Assembly: GCA_964606085.1 (NCBI GenBank)
Contig: CAZSFD010000002.1
Span: forward strand, 87,040-151,039
Direction of reading: 5' to 3'
From: CAIQJJ01 sp964606085
Lineage (GTDB): Bacteria > Chloroflexota > Anaerolineae > Anaerolineales > UBA4823
DNA: 64,000 bases
Shown here: positions 35,373 to 43,418 of the stretch, in pieces
How positions within the stretch are numbered: the stretch's first letter is position 1
Layout of the letters: each line of letters begins with the position of its first letter
Notes under the pieces: generated by a model
What the model was told of the DNA's origin: nothing
What the model saw: only the letters and a program-made list of their open reading frames with translations
Databases searched by the model: none
Position numbers and translations under genes: made by a program

Positions 35373-35592
35373 CGCAAACATCCTCCTGATACAGAAAAAT
35401 AACGCAAAGCCCAACGGCCTGCGGTTTCAACCCAGCGGATTCAATTGCACAATAAGCTTCAAAAAGGGAAACGCCGTCAAACGAGGTCATCAACATGCAA
35501 AAACTTGCAAATTCGATAGGTGTGAGTTTACGACAGGTTTGGTCAGATTACAAGGGTCATTTATGGGTAATTTGTAGGGGGGTAATTGTTCC

Positions 35593-36774
35593 ATGAATCC
35601 AACCAAATTTTCCAAACTGCCGCTGGCGTTGATCTTTTCCGTCATGTTGATGGACATCGTCGGCCTGCTGGTCATTGCGCCGGTCGCCCCATTCCTGGTG
35701 CAGCAGTATAGCGATCAGGCGATCATGGTGACGATGATGACGGTCATTTACGCCGCGGCGCAGTTCTTCGCCGCCCCACTGCTGGGCAAACTGGGCGACC
35801 GTTTTGGCCGCCGCCCGGTGCTGCTGGTCAGCGTGCTGGGGCAGGCGCTGGGCTACCTGGTCTTTGGCGTGGGCGGCGCACTGTGGGTGCTGTTCCTCGG
35901 ACGGCTGATCGGTGGGATTACGGGCGGCAACCTATCCACCGCAACCGCCTACCTGGCCGATGTTTCAACCCCACAAGAACGGGCCAAAAACTTCACCCTC
36001 ATCGGCGTGGCCTGGGGGTTCGGGCTGATCGCCGGGCCAGCCCTGGGCGGCCTACTCAGCAAAATTTCGGTAGACACACCCGCCTACGCCGCGGCGCTGC
36101 TCTCGCTGCTCAATGTGCTGCTGATGTGGTTCTTTCTGCCCGAATCACTGCCCGCTGAACGCCGCGCCAGCACGCCGCTGAGCCTGCGCGACCTCAACCC
36201 CGCCGCCGCCATCGGCGACATGGCGCGCAAACCCGGCCTGGGCTGGCTGCTGCTGGTGACCTCGTTGTTCAATTTCGCCTTCAACGGCATCGGCAGCATC
36301 AACAGCCTGTATGTGGCAGACAAATTCGAGGCCGCGCCCGATCAGGTGGGGCTGCTGCTGGCCGCCGGCGGGATCACACTGGCGATTGTGCAGTTTTTGC
36401 TGGTGCAGCGCGTGGTGCCGCGCTTTGGCGAGCAGCGTGTGGCCGTGGTGAGCCTGTTGGGGCAGCTTGCCGGGGCCCTGGGCATGATCTTCACCCCCGA
36501 ACTGTCGCTGCTCTACCTGGTTTACATGTTCAACAGCGCCGTCAGTGGGTTTACCTTTCCCACGCTGACCACGCTCAGCACCAACCGCGTCCAACACCAC
36601 GAAATTGGGCTGCTGATGGGTGTGACGACGGCCATCGCCAGTCTGATGAACATCACCGGGCCGTTGACGGTGGGGGTGTTGTACGATCAGGTTGGGCAAA
36701 CCGCGCCCTATTGGATGTGCGTGCTGGTTTACCTGACAGCGGCGGCGATGCTATCTCGGCCACAAGGCCAATAA
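35593..36774 (+). CDS. MFS transporter, DHA1/TetA-like
   Basis: A 393-residue, 12-helix major facilitator protein. It begins ALIFSVMLMDIVGLLVIAPVAP and has the loop 2-3 motif GKLGDRFGRRPVLL (antiporter motif A) and GRLIGGITGGNLSTATAY in helix 4/5 (motif D2/C region). Proteins of this group export tetracycline-like drugs or sugars by proton antiport. The specificity cannot be read here. It ends 10 bp before the MsbA-like exporter gene, so both may form an export operon. Confidence 0.88.
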   Translation: MNPTKFSKLPLALIFSVMLMDIVGLLVIAPVAPFLVQQYSDQAIMVTMMTVIYAAAQFFAAPLLGKLGDRFGRRPVLLVSVLGQALGYLVFGVGGALWVLFLGRLIGGITGGNLSTATAYLADVSTPQERAKNFTLIGVAWGFGLIAGPALGGLLSKISVDTPAYAAALLSLLNVLLMWFFLPESLPAERRASTPLSLRDLNPAAAIGDMARKPGLGWLLLVTSLFNFAFNGIGSINSLYVADKFEAAPDQVGLLLAAGGITLAIVQFLLVQRVVPRFGEQRVAVVSLLGQLAGALGMIFTPELSLLYLVYMFNSAVSGFTFPTLTTLSTNRVQHHEIGLLMGVTTAIASLMNITGPLTVGVLYDQVGQTAPYWMCVLVYLTAAAMLSRPQGQ

Positions 36775-36783
36775 GGAGTTGAT

Positions 36784-38613
36784 ATGGGTTTTGGCATTGG
36801 TATTTCCGGCGCGGGGATGGGGCCGCGCGGCGCAATTGACCGTTTTGCTTCGGGCGAAGACCAGCGCGGCGTGGTGTTCAACCGGCGAGTGGTGATGCGG
36901 CTGCTCGGCTACTTGCGGCCCTTCGCACGCCAGATGTGGCTGGCATTCATCTCAATGGTCTTCATCACCGGGCTGACACTGCTGACGCCCTACCTGCTCA
37001 AAGTGACGATTGATCAGTACATCACCAGCGCAGACCGGATCGGCCTGACGTGGATTTCACTGGCAACCGGCGCGGCTTTCCTGGCCTTGTATGCCTTTAC
37101 AGCCACACAGCAATACCTTCTCTCGTGGGTGGGACAACGTGTCCTTGCCAATTTGCGGGCCGAGCTATTCCGGCATCTACAGCGCCTTTCGCTGGGCTAC
37201 CACGATAACCACATCGTCGGCGTAACCGTTTCGCGGGTGATGAATGATGTGGCCACGATCAACGAACTGCTCTCGCAGGGTGTGATCACGCTGACAGGCG
37301 ATGTGTTGGTGCTGTTCGGCATCATCGCCATCATGCTGACCATGAGCCCGCAACTGGCGCTGCTGACCTTCAGCGTGCTGCCGCTGATGGTGCTGCTGAC
37401 GGTGTGGTTTTCGGGCCGGGCGCGCGTGGCCTTCCGCGAGACGCGCACACGCGTGGCGCGGGTCGTCGGCGGCCTGGCCGAAGATATTGCCGGGGTGCGG
37501 GTGATCCAGGCCTTCGGGCAGGAGAACACTACGCAGCAGCGCTTCAGCGAGGTCAACGAGGCCAATCGCGACGCCCACATCAACGCCATGTCCCTGTCAT
37601 TCATTTTCCTGCCGGGTGTGGAATTTTTGGGCATCCTGGCGACGGTGATTGTGCTGTGGTTTGGCGGACGGCAGGTCGCAGGTGAAACGGTCACGATTGG
37701 TGTGTTGGTGGCTTTCTTAACCTACGTTACCCGCTTCTTCCAGCCGATCCAGGAACTCAGCCGCCTGTATACCACCCTGCAATCGGCGATGGCAGGCGGC
37801 GAACAGGTGTTGAACCTGCTCGACACCCCGCCCGATGTCCAGGATCAACCCGATGCGAGGGAAATGCCACCCATCCGCGGCCACGTCCGGCTCGAAGATG
37901 TCAGCTTTCGTTATCGCCCCGAACTGCCCGAAGTTCTCCATCACGTCAACCTGAACATCGAAGCCGGTCAGACCGTGGCGCTGGTCGGGCCAACGGGGGC
38001 CGGCAAAACCTCCATCAGCAACCTGATTGGCCGCTTTTACGATGTCAGCGAGGGCCGCGTCACCATTGACGGCGTAGACGTGCGTCAGGTGACGCAGCAT
38101 TCGCTCCACCAGCAGATTGGCCTTGTCCCCCAGGATTCCTTCCTGTTTTCGGGCAGCATTGCCGATAACATCCGCTTTGGCCGCCCCGAAGCCAGCGACG
38201 CCGATGTGGCGCACGCCGCCCGCCTGGCCAACGCCCACGATTTCATCGTGGGCAAACCCGATGGCTACAACACCGTGCTGCAAGAAGGCGCGGCCAACCT
38301 TTCCATCGGCCAGCGCCAACTGCTGTGCATTGCCCGCGCCATCCTCACCGAGCCGCGCATCTTAATTCTGGACGAAGCAACCGCCAATGTAGACAGCCTG
38401 ACCGAAGTGCTGATCCAGGATGCGTTGCGCAAGCTGTTGGAAGGGCGTACGGCGGTGGTCATCGCTCACCGGCTCAGCACCATCCGCAATGCCGATTTAA
38501 TTTGTGTGGTCGAAGGGGGAGAAATTGTCGAACAGGGCCAGCACGAGGCGCTGCTGGCGCGTGGCGGGGTGTATGCGGCGTTGTATAACCGGCAGTTTAG
38601 CGATACTCAGTAG
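36784..38613 (+). CDS. ABC exporter, MsbA/LmrA-like half transporter
   Basis: A 609-residue fused membrane-ATPase protein that works as a dimer to export lipids, peptides or drugs. Six helices lie in about residues 50-340. The ATPase has Walker A VGPTGAGKTSISNLIG, Q-loop LVPQDSFLFSGSIADNI, signature NLSIGQRQLLCIARA (the first Gly of LSGGQ is Ile, a common variant), Walker B ILILDEATANVD and H-switch IAHRLSTI. The N-terminal 40 residues are Gly-rich and unconserved. AAGGAG precedes the ATG. Confidence 0.92.
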   Translation: MGFGIGISGAGMGPRGAIDRFASGEDQRGVVFNRRVVMRLLGYLRPFARQMWLAFISMVFITGLTLLTPYLLKVTIDQYITSADRIGLTWISLATGAAFLALYAFTATQQYLLSWVGQRVLANLRAELFRHLQRLSLGYHDNHIVGVTVSRVMNDVATINELLSQGVITLTGDVLVLFGIIAIMLTMSPQLALLTFSVLPLMVLLTVWFSGRARVAFRETRTRVARVVGGLAEDIAGVRVIQAFGQENTTQQRFSEVNEANRDAHINAMSLSFIFLPGVEFLGILATVIVLWFGGRQVAGETVTIGVLVAFLTYVTRFFQPIQELSRLYTTLQSAMAGGEQVLNLLDTPPDVQDQPDAREMPPIRGHVRLEDVSFRYRPELPEVLHHVNLNIEAGQTVALVGPTGAGKTSISNLIGRFYDVSEGRVTIDGVDVRQVTQHSLHQQIGLVPQDSFLFSGSIADNIRFGRPEASDADVAHAARLANAHDFIVGKPDGYNTVLQEGAANLSIGQRQLLCIARAILTEPRILILDEATANVDSLTEVLIQDALRKLLEGRTAVVIAHRLSTIRNADLICVVEGGEIVEQGQHEALLARGGVYAALYNRQFSDTQ

Positions 38614-38672
38614 ATGAAATTTTGGGGTCTTTGGGAGTTGCCGTGATCACTTCCATCCAAGCGCTATCAGTG

Positions 38673-38800
38673 CGACACAGGTGCAACGCACCTGGTTTTG
38701 GCCCGAAAATTACTCGTTTGATACCCAAGTGCGTTGCACCTCCCCATTTTATTGAGATGCCACGTGCGTTGCACCTGACTTTTCAGACAGCCTCTTAGGG
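38673..38800 (-). repeat. palindromic repeat element, copy 2 (MITE- or IS-end-like)
   Basis: A 128-bp element with the same 19-bp left end and 37-bp right end as copy 1 at 10795-10918. It has an extra internal AAGTGCGTTGCACCT at 38727-38741, so three GTGC-AAC-GCAC-type units are present. It begins 9 bp past the stop of the HD-GYP gene, in the same orientation relative to its gene as copy 1. Confidence 0.8.
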
Positions 38801-38808
38801 TCTAAATT

Positions 38809-40440
38809 TTAATCAACTGATACGGCATCCTGGTCGCGCTCAGCCAACACGCGCATAAAAATTTCAACCAGGCGCGGGTCAAAATGTGAACCCGCCTGCG
38901 AAGCGATATATTCGCGCACCTTGTCTTCGGGCCAGCCGCGGCGGTAGGGCCGGTCGGAGCGCAGGGCATCCCACACATCTACAATGGCAAACAGGCGCGC
39001 CGCCAGGGGAATTTGCTCACCGGCCAGCCCGCGTGGATAGCCCGTGCCGTCCCATTTTTCGTGGTGGCAGTAGGGGATTTCGAGGGCGGGGCGCAGGTAT
39101 TCGATGGGGGAGAGCATCTCGTAGGCGTAAATGGGATGGCGGCGCATGATCTCCCTTTCCTCGTTCGATAGGTAATCTTCCTTGAGCAAAATGGCATCGG
39201 GAACGCCCATTTTGCCAATATCGTGCAGCAGCGCACCATGCTTGATGTGCATCAGTTCGGTGTCTTTGATGCCGGCGGCGCGGGCCAGTTGGAGCGTGAC
39301 CTCGGTGACGCGGAAGGTGTGGTCGTTGGTCTCGCGGTCGCGCAAATCCAGTGCGTGAGACCAGCCCTCGATGGTGCGGCTGTAGGCCAGCGAAAGTTCG
39401 AAGTTCGAACGCTGCAAGTTCTCGAAAGCCTTGATACTCTCGATAGCCATGGCCGCCTGGCCGGCCAGCGCTTCGAGAAAATCCAGCCAATCTTGATCGA
39501 TCTGCATGACCGAACGGTTGCCCAGGTACATCACACCCACTACATTCCCTTTGGCAATTAAAGGCACAACGAAACAGGCGGCAAAGCCTTCAATTTTCCC
39601 CACCACATCGTAGGGCGGGTGATAACGCAGATCGGGGATGATGATCGGTTGGCGTTCAAGCGCCGCCCGCCCGATGATGGTCTCGCCCAGGCGGATGCGC
39701 AAACTGGAGATTTCGGGCGTGTTGGCCCCCTGTACCACCAGGTTCTCGAAGCGCAGCGAGTGGGGGTCTAACAGAAAAATCGCCGCCACATCTACAAATA
39801 ACTGCCTGCGGGCCTGGTCGGCAATGGTTTTGAGGGCCACGCGCAGGTCGGTCGTGCCGAGGATGGCCAGGTCGTTGGTGCGCAGGGCCTGCAGGCGGAA
39901 AAGCTGCTGCTCAATCTGATGTTTGGCCTGGGCCAGTTCCTGCGTGCGTTGTTCCACGCGGTGATCGAGTTCGGCGTTGGTGCGGTCGAGCGCTTCTTTA
40001 ACCAGGCGCAGTTCGTTGCGGCTTTGCAGCAGGCTGTGTTCGATCAGGCCAAAACGGGTCACATCTTCGGCGATCAGCAGCAGCCCGGCCTGGGGCTGTG
40101 CGGCATCGAATGGCAGCACCCGAAAGGTTAGGTAGCGGGTAGCGCCATCGGGCTGGAGGCGGTTGATGCGTTCGATTTGCAGGCCTGGCAGTTCGCCACG
40201 CAAGATGGCGTACAGCATCTCATCCATGCCGACAAATTCGCAGAAAGCGTCCACCAGGGGCAAACCCGTCTGCGTCAGGTCAGCGTCGCTCCAGGAAGGT
40301 GGAAAATTGGGCGAAGCACACACGATACGCAAATCGGAATCCACCCGCACATAGGCCAGGTGGTAAAACTCACCCATGATCTCGGCCACGCGCCTGGTGA
40401 TGGGATCGAGTTCGGTTGTTTTTGCCATGAACTTGCTCAT
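38809..40440 (-). CDS. PAS-GAF-HD-GYP protein (cyclic-di-GMP phosphodiesterase)
   Basis: A 543-residue cytoplasmic signalling protein. Residues 1-125 look like a PAS domain and 130-185 a coiled coil (VEQRTQELAQAKHQIEQQL). About 185-345 is a GAF domain (GETIIGRAALERQPIIIPD). About 355-535 is HD-GYP, with HGALLHDIGKMGVPDAIL, RRHPIYAYEML and the signature HHEKWDGTGYPRGLAG. The metal and HD-GYP residues are complete, so hydrolysis of cyclic-di-GMP is expected. The start overlaps the stop of the Ras-like GTPase gene by 4 bp, which ties c-di-GMP turnover to that unit. Confidence 0.93.
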   Translation of the reverse strand: MSKFMAKTTELDPITRRVAEIMGEFYHLAYVRVDSDLRIVCASPNFPPSWSDADLTQTGLPLVDAFCEFVGMDEMLYAILRGELPGLQIERINRLQPDGATRYLTFRVLPFDAAQPQAGLLLIAEDVTRFGLIEHSLLQSRNELRLVKEALDRTNAELDHRVEQRTQELAQAKHQIEQQLFRLQALRTNDLAILGTTDLRVALKTIADQARRQLFVDVAAIFLLDPHSLRFENLVVQGANTPEISSLRIRLGETIIGRAALERQPIIIPDLRYHPPYDVVGKIEGFAACFVVPLIAKGNVVGVMYLGNRSVMQIDQDWLDFLEALAGQAAMAIESIKAFENLQRSNFELSLAYSRTIEGWSHALDLRDRETNDHTFRVTEVTLQLARAAGIKDTELMHIKHGALLHDIGKMGVPDAILLKEDYLSNEEREIMRRHPIYAYEMLSPIEYLRPALEIPYCHHEKWDGTGYPRGLAGEQIPLAARLFAIVDVWDALRSDRPYRRGWPEDKVREYIASQAGSHFDPRLVEIFMRVLAERDQDAVSVD

Positions 40441-40955
40441 GCCCCCGCATCTATTTTGTCGGCCAACGCAATGAAAGCATCTTCCACTTGCTGGCCGGTT
40501 TTGGCGCTGCTCAAAAAGCAGGTGCCATCGCCAAAGGTGACAGCCACCCGTGAAAGGTCTGCATCACTGATGACGCGCTGATCGGTCAGGTCAATTTTAT
40601 TGCACACGAAAACGAGGCTCACCCTGGCATTGAGCAAACGAATTTGCCGGGCGTATTCCTCGAAGGTGTCCAGCGTCTCGCGGCGCGTGGCGTCGCAGAC
40701 GAGCATGGCCGCCGAAGCGCCCTGCAGGTAAGATGAGTTGGAAATCGAGTCGAAGCCGTTGCTGCCGGCCAGGTCCCACATCAGCAAGTTCATCGAACCA
40801 TAAGCACGTGGGATTACCTTGCGCGTGATCTTCACCCCAATCGTGCTGAGATACTTATCGTCGAAGCGACCCTCCACGAAACGGCGAATCAGACTGGTTT
40901 TCCCCACGCCAAAATCCCCCAGCAGACAGACTTTTTTTTGAATGACTGTATTCAT
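40437..40955 (-). CDS. Ras/Rab-like small GTPase
   Basis: A 172-residue bacterial Ras-superfamily GTPase. G1 is GDFGVGKTS (13-21), the G2 threonine is probably T38 (LSTIGVKI), G3 is WDLAGS (60-65), G4 is NKID, and G5 is SSAKTG. The residue after DxxG, catalytic glutamine in Ras, is serine, so hydrolysis probably needs a partner. I chose the ATG at 40955 behind AAAGGT. An ATG at 40970 overlaps the upstream stop (TGATG) and would add five residues. It is encoded between the longin-like membrane protein and the HD-GYP protein, an arrangement reminiscent of MglA with roadblock partners. Confidence 0.9.
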   Translation of the reverse strand: MNTVIQKKVCLLGDFGVGKTSLIRRFVEGRFDDKYLSTIGVKITRKVIPRAYGSMNLLMWDLAGSNGFDSISNSSYLQGASAAMLVCDATRRETLDTFEEYARQIRLLNARVSLVFVCNKIDLTDQRVISDADLSRVAVTFGDGTCFLSSAKTGQQVEDAFIALADKIDAGA

Positions 40956-40969
40956 AGGGTACCTTTCCA

Positions 40970-42634
40970 TCAGGGAACAACAGTGGGTGTGATCACGCCC
41001 GGCTCGACGGGCCGGGTGAGGCTAAGCCAGCGGCCCGGCACCCAGCCGCGATGCGCCCGGCCATTGACATACCATTCTACTTCCATCCACGGCCCATACA
41101 CCGCCAATACCCGGACGGGCGTGTCGAACAACAAAACTTCTATTTTCAGGGAGAACATATTGGGGACATGACGCACCCACACATTGCCTGCCGCATAGGC
41201 CGGGTAGGGCGTGGGCGTGAGCGTGGGGGTGGGGGTGTTGGTGAAGGTTGGCGTGGCGGTGGGGGTAAACGTGGATGTCGGCGTGGCGGTGGGGGTGGCC
41301 GTATGCGTAGGCGTTGCGGTATCCGTCGGCGTGGGCGTGTGGGTGGCGGTGAAGGTGAGGGTGGGGGTGGCGGTAGGCGTAAAGGTGGCCGTCGGCGTGG
41401 TGGTCGGCGTATCGGTAGCCGTGGCGGTAGGCGTGGCGGTGGCTGTATGGGTGGGCGTGAGGCTGGGAAAGGCAATGGGGTAGAGCGCGATGGTGAAGCG
41501 CAGATAAAAACATCCTACCGCCAGAAGTACGATGAAAAAGATGAACCCCAGGATCATGCCCGCTTTCATGTTGCGGCTCATCGGCTGGCGCACCATTCCA
41601 CCGGTTGTTTCGGCGATCAGACGGCCAATGCGCGGCTGCAAGTTGGGCAGCAGGGTGGGGTCGCCATCGTACTGCCGCAGGACTTTTTCGTACTTGACAT
41701 GCAGTTCCGAAACGAACGTGCGCAGCCGCGCCCGAAAGCCCTCCGGCTCCACCCCGGTGATGACCACGGCCAGGTAGGCCACGCGTCCGCTCTGGATGAT
41801 GATGCGTTGATCGCCATATTGCACCTCGTCCAACTCCTCCTCCACACCGCCGTGGCTGAAGGAATCGTGGACAAAATCGCGGATGGCGGTCAGCATGGCG
41901 CTGATCAGGTCGGAATCGGTCACTTCGGCGCTGCCGGGGTGACTGTGGGCGATCAGCAGGCCAGAGCCGTGCTGGATGAGAAAAATCTCCTGAATCGTGA
42001 AAGGCAGCGCATCGCGTAAGGCCAGTTGCGCCGCAGAAACCCCCTTCATGCGCGCCAGTGTGCTGCGCAGCAGGCCGCGCGGCCCGAAAGCGGCCTGCAA
42101 ACGGGCATCTATGTTGCGCTGAAATTCGCGGGCAAACTCGGTCACCGCCTTTTGCACCGTTTCGCCAATCACCGGGTAAAGCGCTTCGACCATATCTTTG
42201 CGCGAGTCGCGAATTTGCACCCGAATGGCCTCGCCCATCACCGGGCCGAGCGCTTCGGCCATCTCGTCACGCGAGTCGCGGATCGAGCGGCCAATCATAT
42301 CGCCCAAAACAGGCGTCACGCGGGCGATCAAGCCTTCCGAGTCGGCTTGCGCCCGGCGGCGGAGAATTTCGATTTCAGCTTGCAGGTCACGTGAACGGTG
42401 ATCGGCCTGGCGGGCCAGATCGTGCAGGCGCTCCAATTCCCCCACAAGATCGTGCAATTGTTGGCGCAAATTTTCGTCATCAGCCTGAGAACGGGTTTGA
42501 ACAGTTTCGATGTGGCGCTCAATCTCGCGCAAACGACCGCGCACATCGCTCAACAGAATGGCGCGGATATGACCTAGCGGGTCACCCTGCTCACCCGGCG
42601 GATTGGCGGTGATGCTGTCATCTTTCCCGGTCAT
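40970..42634 (-). CDS. longin/roadblock-like coiled-coil membrane protein with extracellular SH3b domain
   Basis: A 554-residue protein. Residues 15-90 are coiled coil. About 100-190 contain repeated helical units (VLGDMIGRSIRDSRDEM, VMGEAIRVQIRDSRKDM, VIGETVQKAVTEFAREF). About 205-330 form a longin/roadblock-like domain (EIFLIQHGSGLLIAHSHPG, DLISAMLTAIRDFVHDSF). A single membrane helix lies at about 358-382. Then about 95 residues of T/P/A repeats lead to a C-terminal SH3b domain (GNVWVRHVPN, RGWVPGRWLSL). I recall the same cytoplasmic region joined to OmpA-type wall-binding domains in other bacteria. The stop overlaps a possible GTPase start (TGATG). It may connect wall contact outside to GTPase state inside. 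Confidence 0.82.
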   Translation of the reverse strand: MTGKDDSITANPPGEQGDPLGHIRAILLSDVRGRLREIERHIETVQTRSQADDENLRQQLHDLVGELERLHDLARQADHRSRDLQAEIEILRRRAQADSEGLIARVTPVLGDMIGRSIRDSRDEMAEALGPVMGEAIRVQIRDSRKDMVEALYPVIGETVQKAVTEFAREFQRNIDARLQAAFGPRGLLRSTLARMKGVSAAQLALRDALPFTIQEIFLIQHGSGLLIAHSHPGSAEVTDSDLISAMLTAIRDFVHDSFSHGGVEEELDEVQYGDQRIIIQSGRVAYLAVVITGVEPEGFRARLRTFVSELHVKYEKVLRQYDGDPTLLPNLQPRIGRLIAETTGGMVRQPMSRNMKAGMILGFIFFIVLLAVGCFYLRFTIALYPIAFPSLTPTHTATATPTATATDTPTTTPTATFTPTATPTLTFTATHTPTPTDTATPTHTATPTATPTSTFTPTATPTFTNTPTPTLTPTPYPAYAAGNVWVRHVPNMFSLKIEVLLFDTPVRVLAVYGPWMEVEWYVNGRAHRGWVPGRWLSLTRPVEPGVITPTVVP

Positions 42635-42647
42635 GCAGACGAATGCT

Positions 42648-43355
42648 CTATGAACCGTTGCCCGAATCCTGGCGCAGACGGAAGCCCAATTCCATCAACA
42701 TCTGGCCCAAATCCTGGCGGGAGGCTTTCTTGTCTTCCAACGTGGCGGCCAGGGTCAGCAATTCCTGGCGCAGGGCTTCGTCGCGCTGGCGGGTTTCCGC
42801 TTGCAGGCTGCGCAGGCGTTCGGCTTGCTCCAGGCCCTGCTTTTCAATGCGCTCGCTCAACTCACGGTGCGTCTCGCGAATCTGGCGCAGGGAATCGGCG
42901 GCCAGCTTTTCAATCGCCTCGGTAAGCGCTTTGTAGGCGGCTGAAAGCTGCGCGGCCTGCTCCGCCGCCTGGCGATCCAGGCGTTCGGACAGGTCTTTTT
43001 GCGCCAGGCGCAACTGGGCGGCGTGTTCGCTGCCCTGGCGGGTCAGCTTCTCGTTGAACTCGCGGCGGGTTTCGGTGGCCTGGGCCGAGGTCGCTTCTGA
43101 AAGCGCAGCAACGCGGTCGTTAATCAAATCGGTCATTTGCTGGCGGGTGGCATGGAGTTCGGCCTCCAGGTCGGCCAGACGTTTTTCCATGCTGCGCGAT
43201 TGCGAGCCAAACAAAATATCGCGCAGGCGGCCCAGTTCATCGGCCGTAGCAGTTTCAGGAATGATGGCGGCAGCGTCTTTTTCTTTGGGCGCTTCAGGAG
43301 CTTCGATAGGTTCGAGGGCAGGTTTGGATGGCAGCGGGCTATTTTTTCGCAGCAT
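42648..43355 (-). CDS. coiled-coil protein, function unknown
   Basis: A 235-residue soluble protein, almost entirely predicted coiled coil from about residue 50. It has a proline/acidic N-terminal tail, LRDILFGSQSRSMEKRL and repeated units such as RLDRQAAEQAAQLSAAY and RIEKQGLEQAERLRSL. The end DLGQMLMELGFRL is amphipathic and conserved-looking. The RDILFGSQ segment resembles RAILLSDV in the next protein, so the two may share a docking motif. It is the first gene of the GTPase unit, 13 bp before the longin-like gene. Confidence 0.75.
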   Translation of the reverse strand: MLRKNSPLPSKPALEPIEAPEAPKEKDAAAIIPETATADELGRLRDILFGSQSRSMEKRLADLEAELHATRQQMTDLINDRVAALSEATSAQATETRREFNEKLTRQGSEHAAQLRLAQKDLSERLDRQAAEQAAQLSAAYKALTEAIEKLAADSLRQIRETHRELSERIEKQGLEQAERLRSLQAETRQRDEALRQELLTLAATLEDKKASRQDLGQMLMELGFRLRQDSGNGS

Positions 43356-43418
43356 ATTTCACCCCATGAAAAAATGTGGGTTGGTTGGATGACGTAAAAT
43401 TTGGCTTAATTATATCCC

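Noticed and set aside
41051..42019. Gly/Arg-rich plus-strand frame and apparent short tandem repeats that could look like a repeat array
   Set aside because: It is the complement of the T/P/A linker in the longin-like protein. The repeats are codon-level, with no constant spacer, so this is not a CRISPR array.
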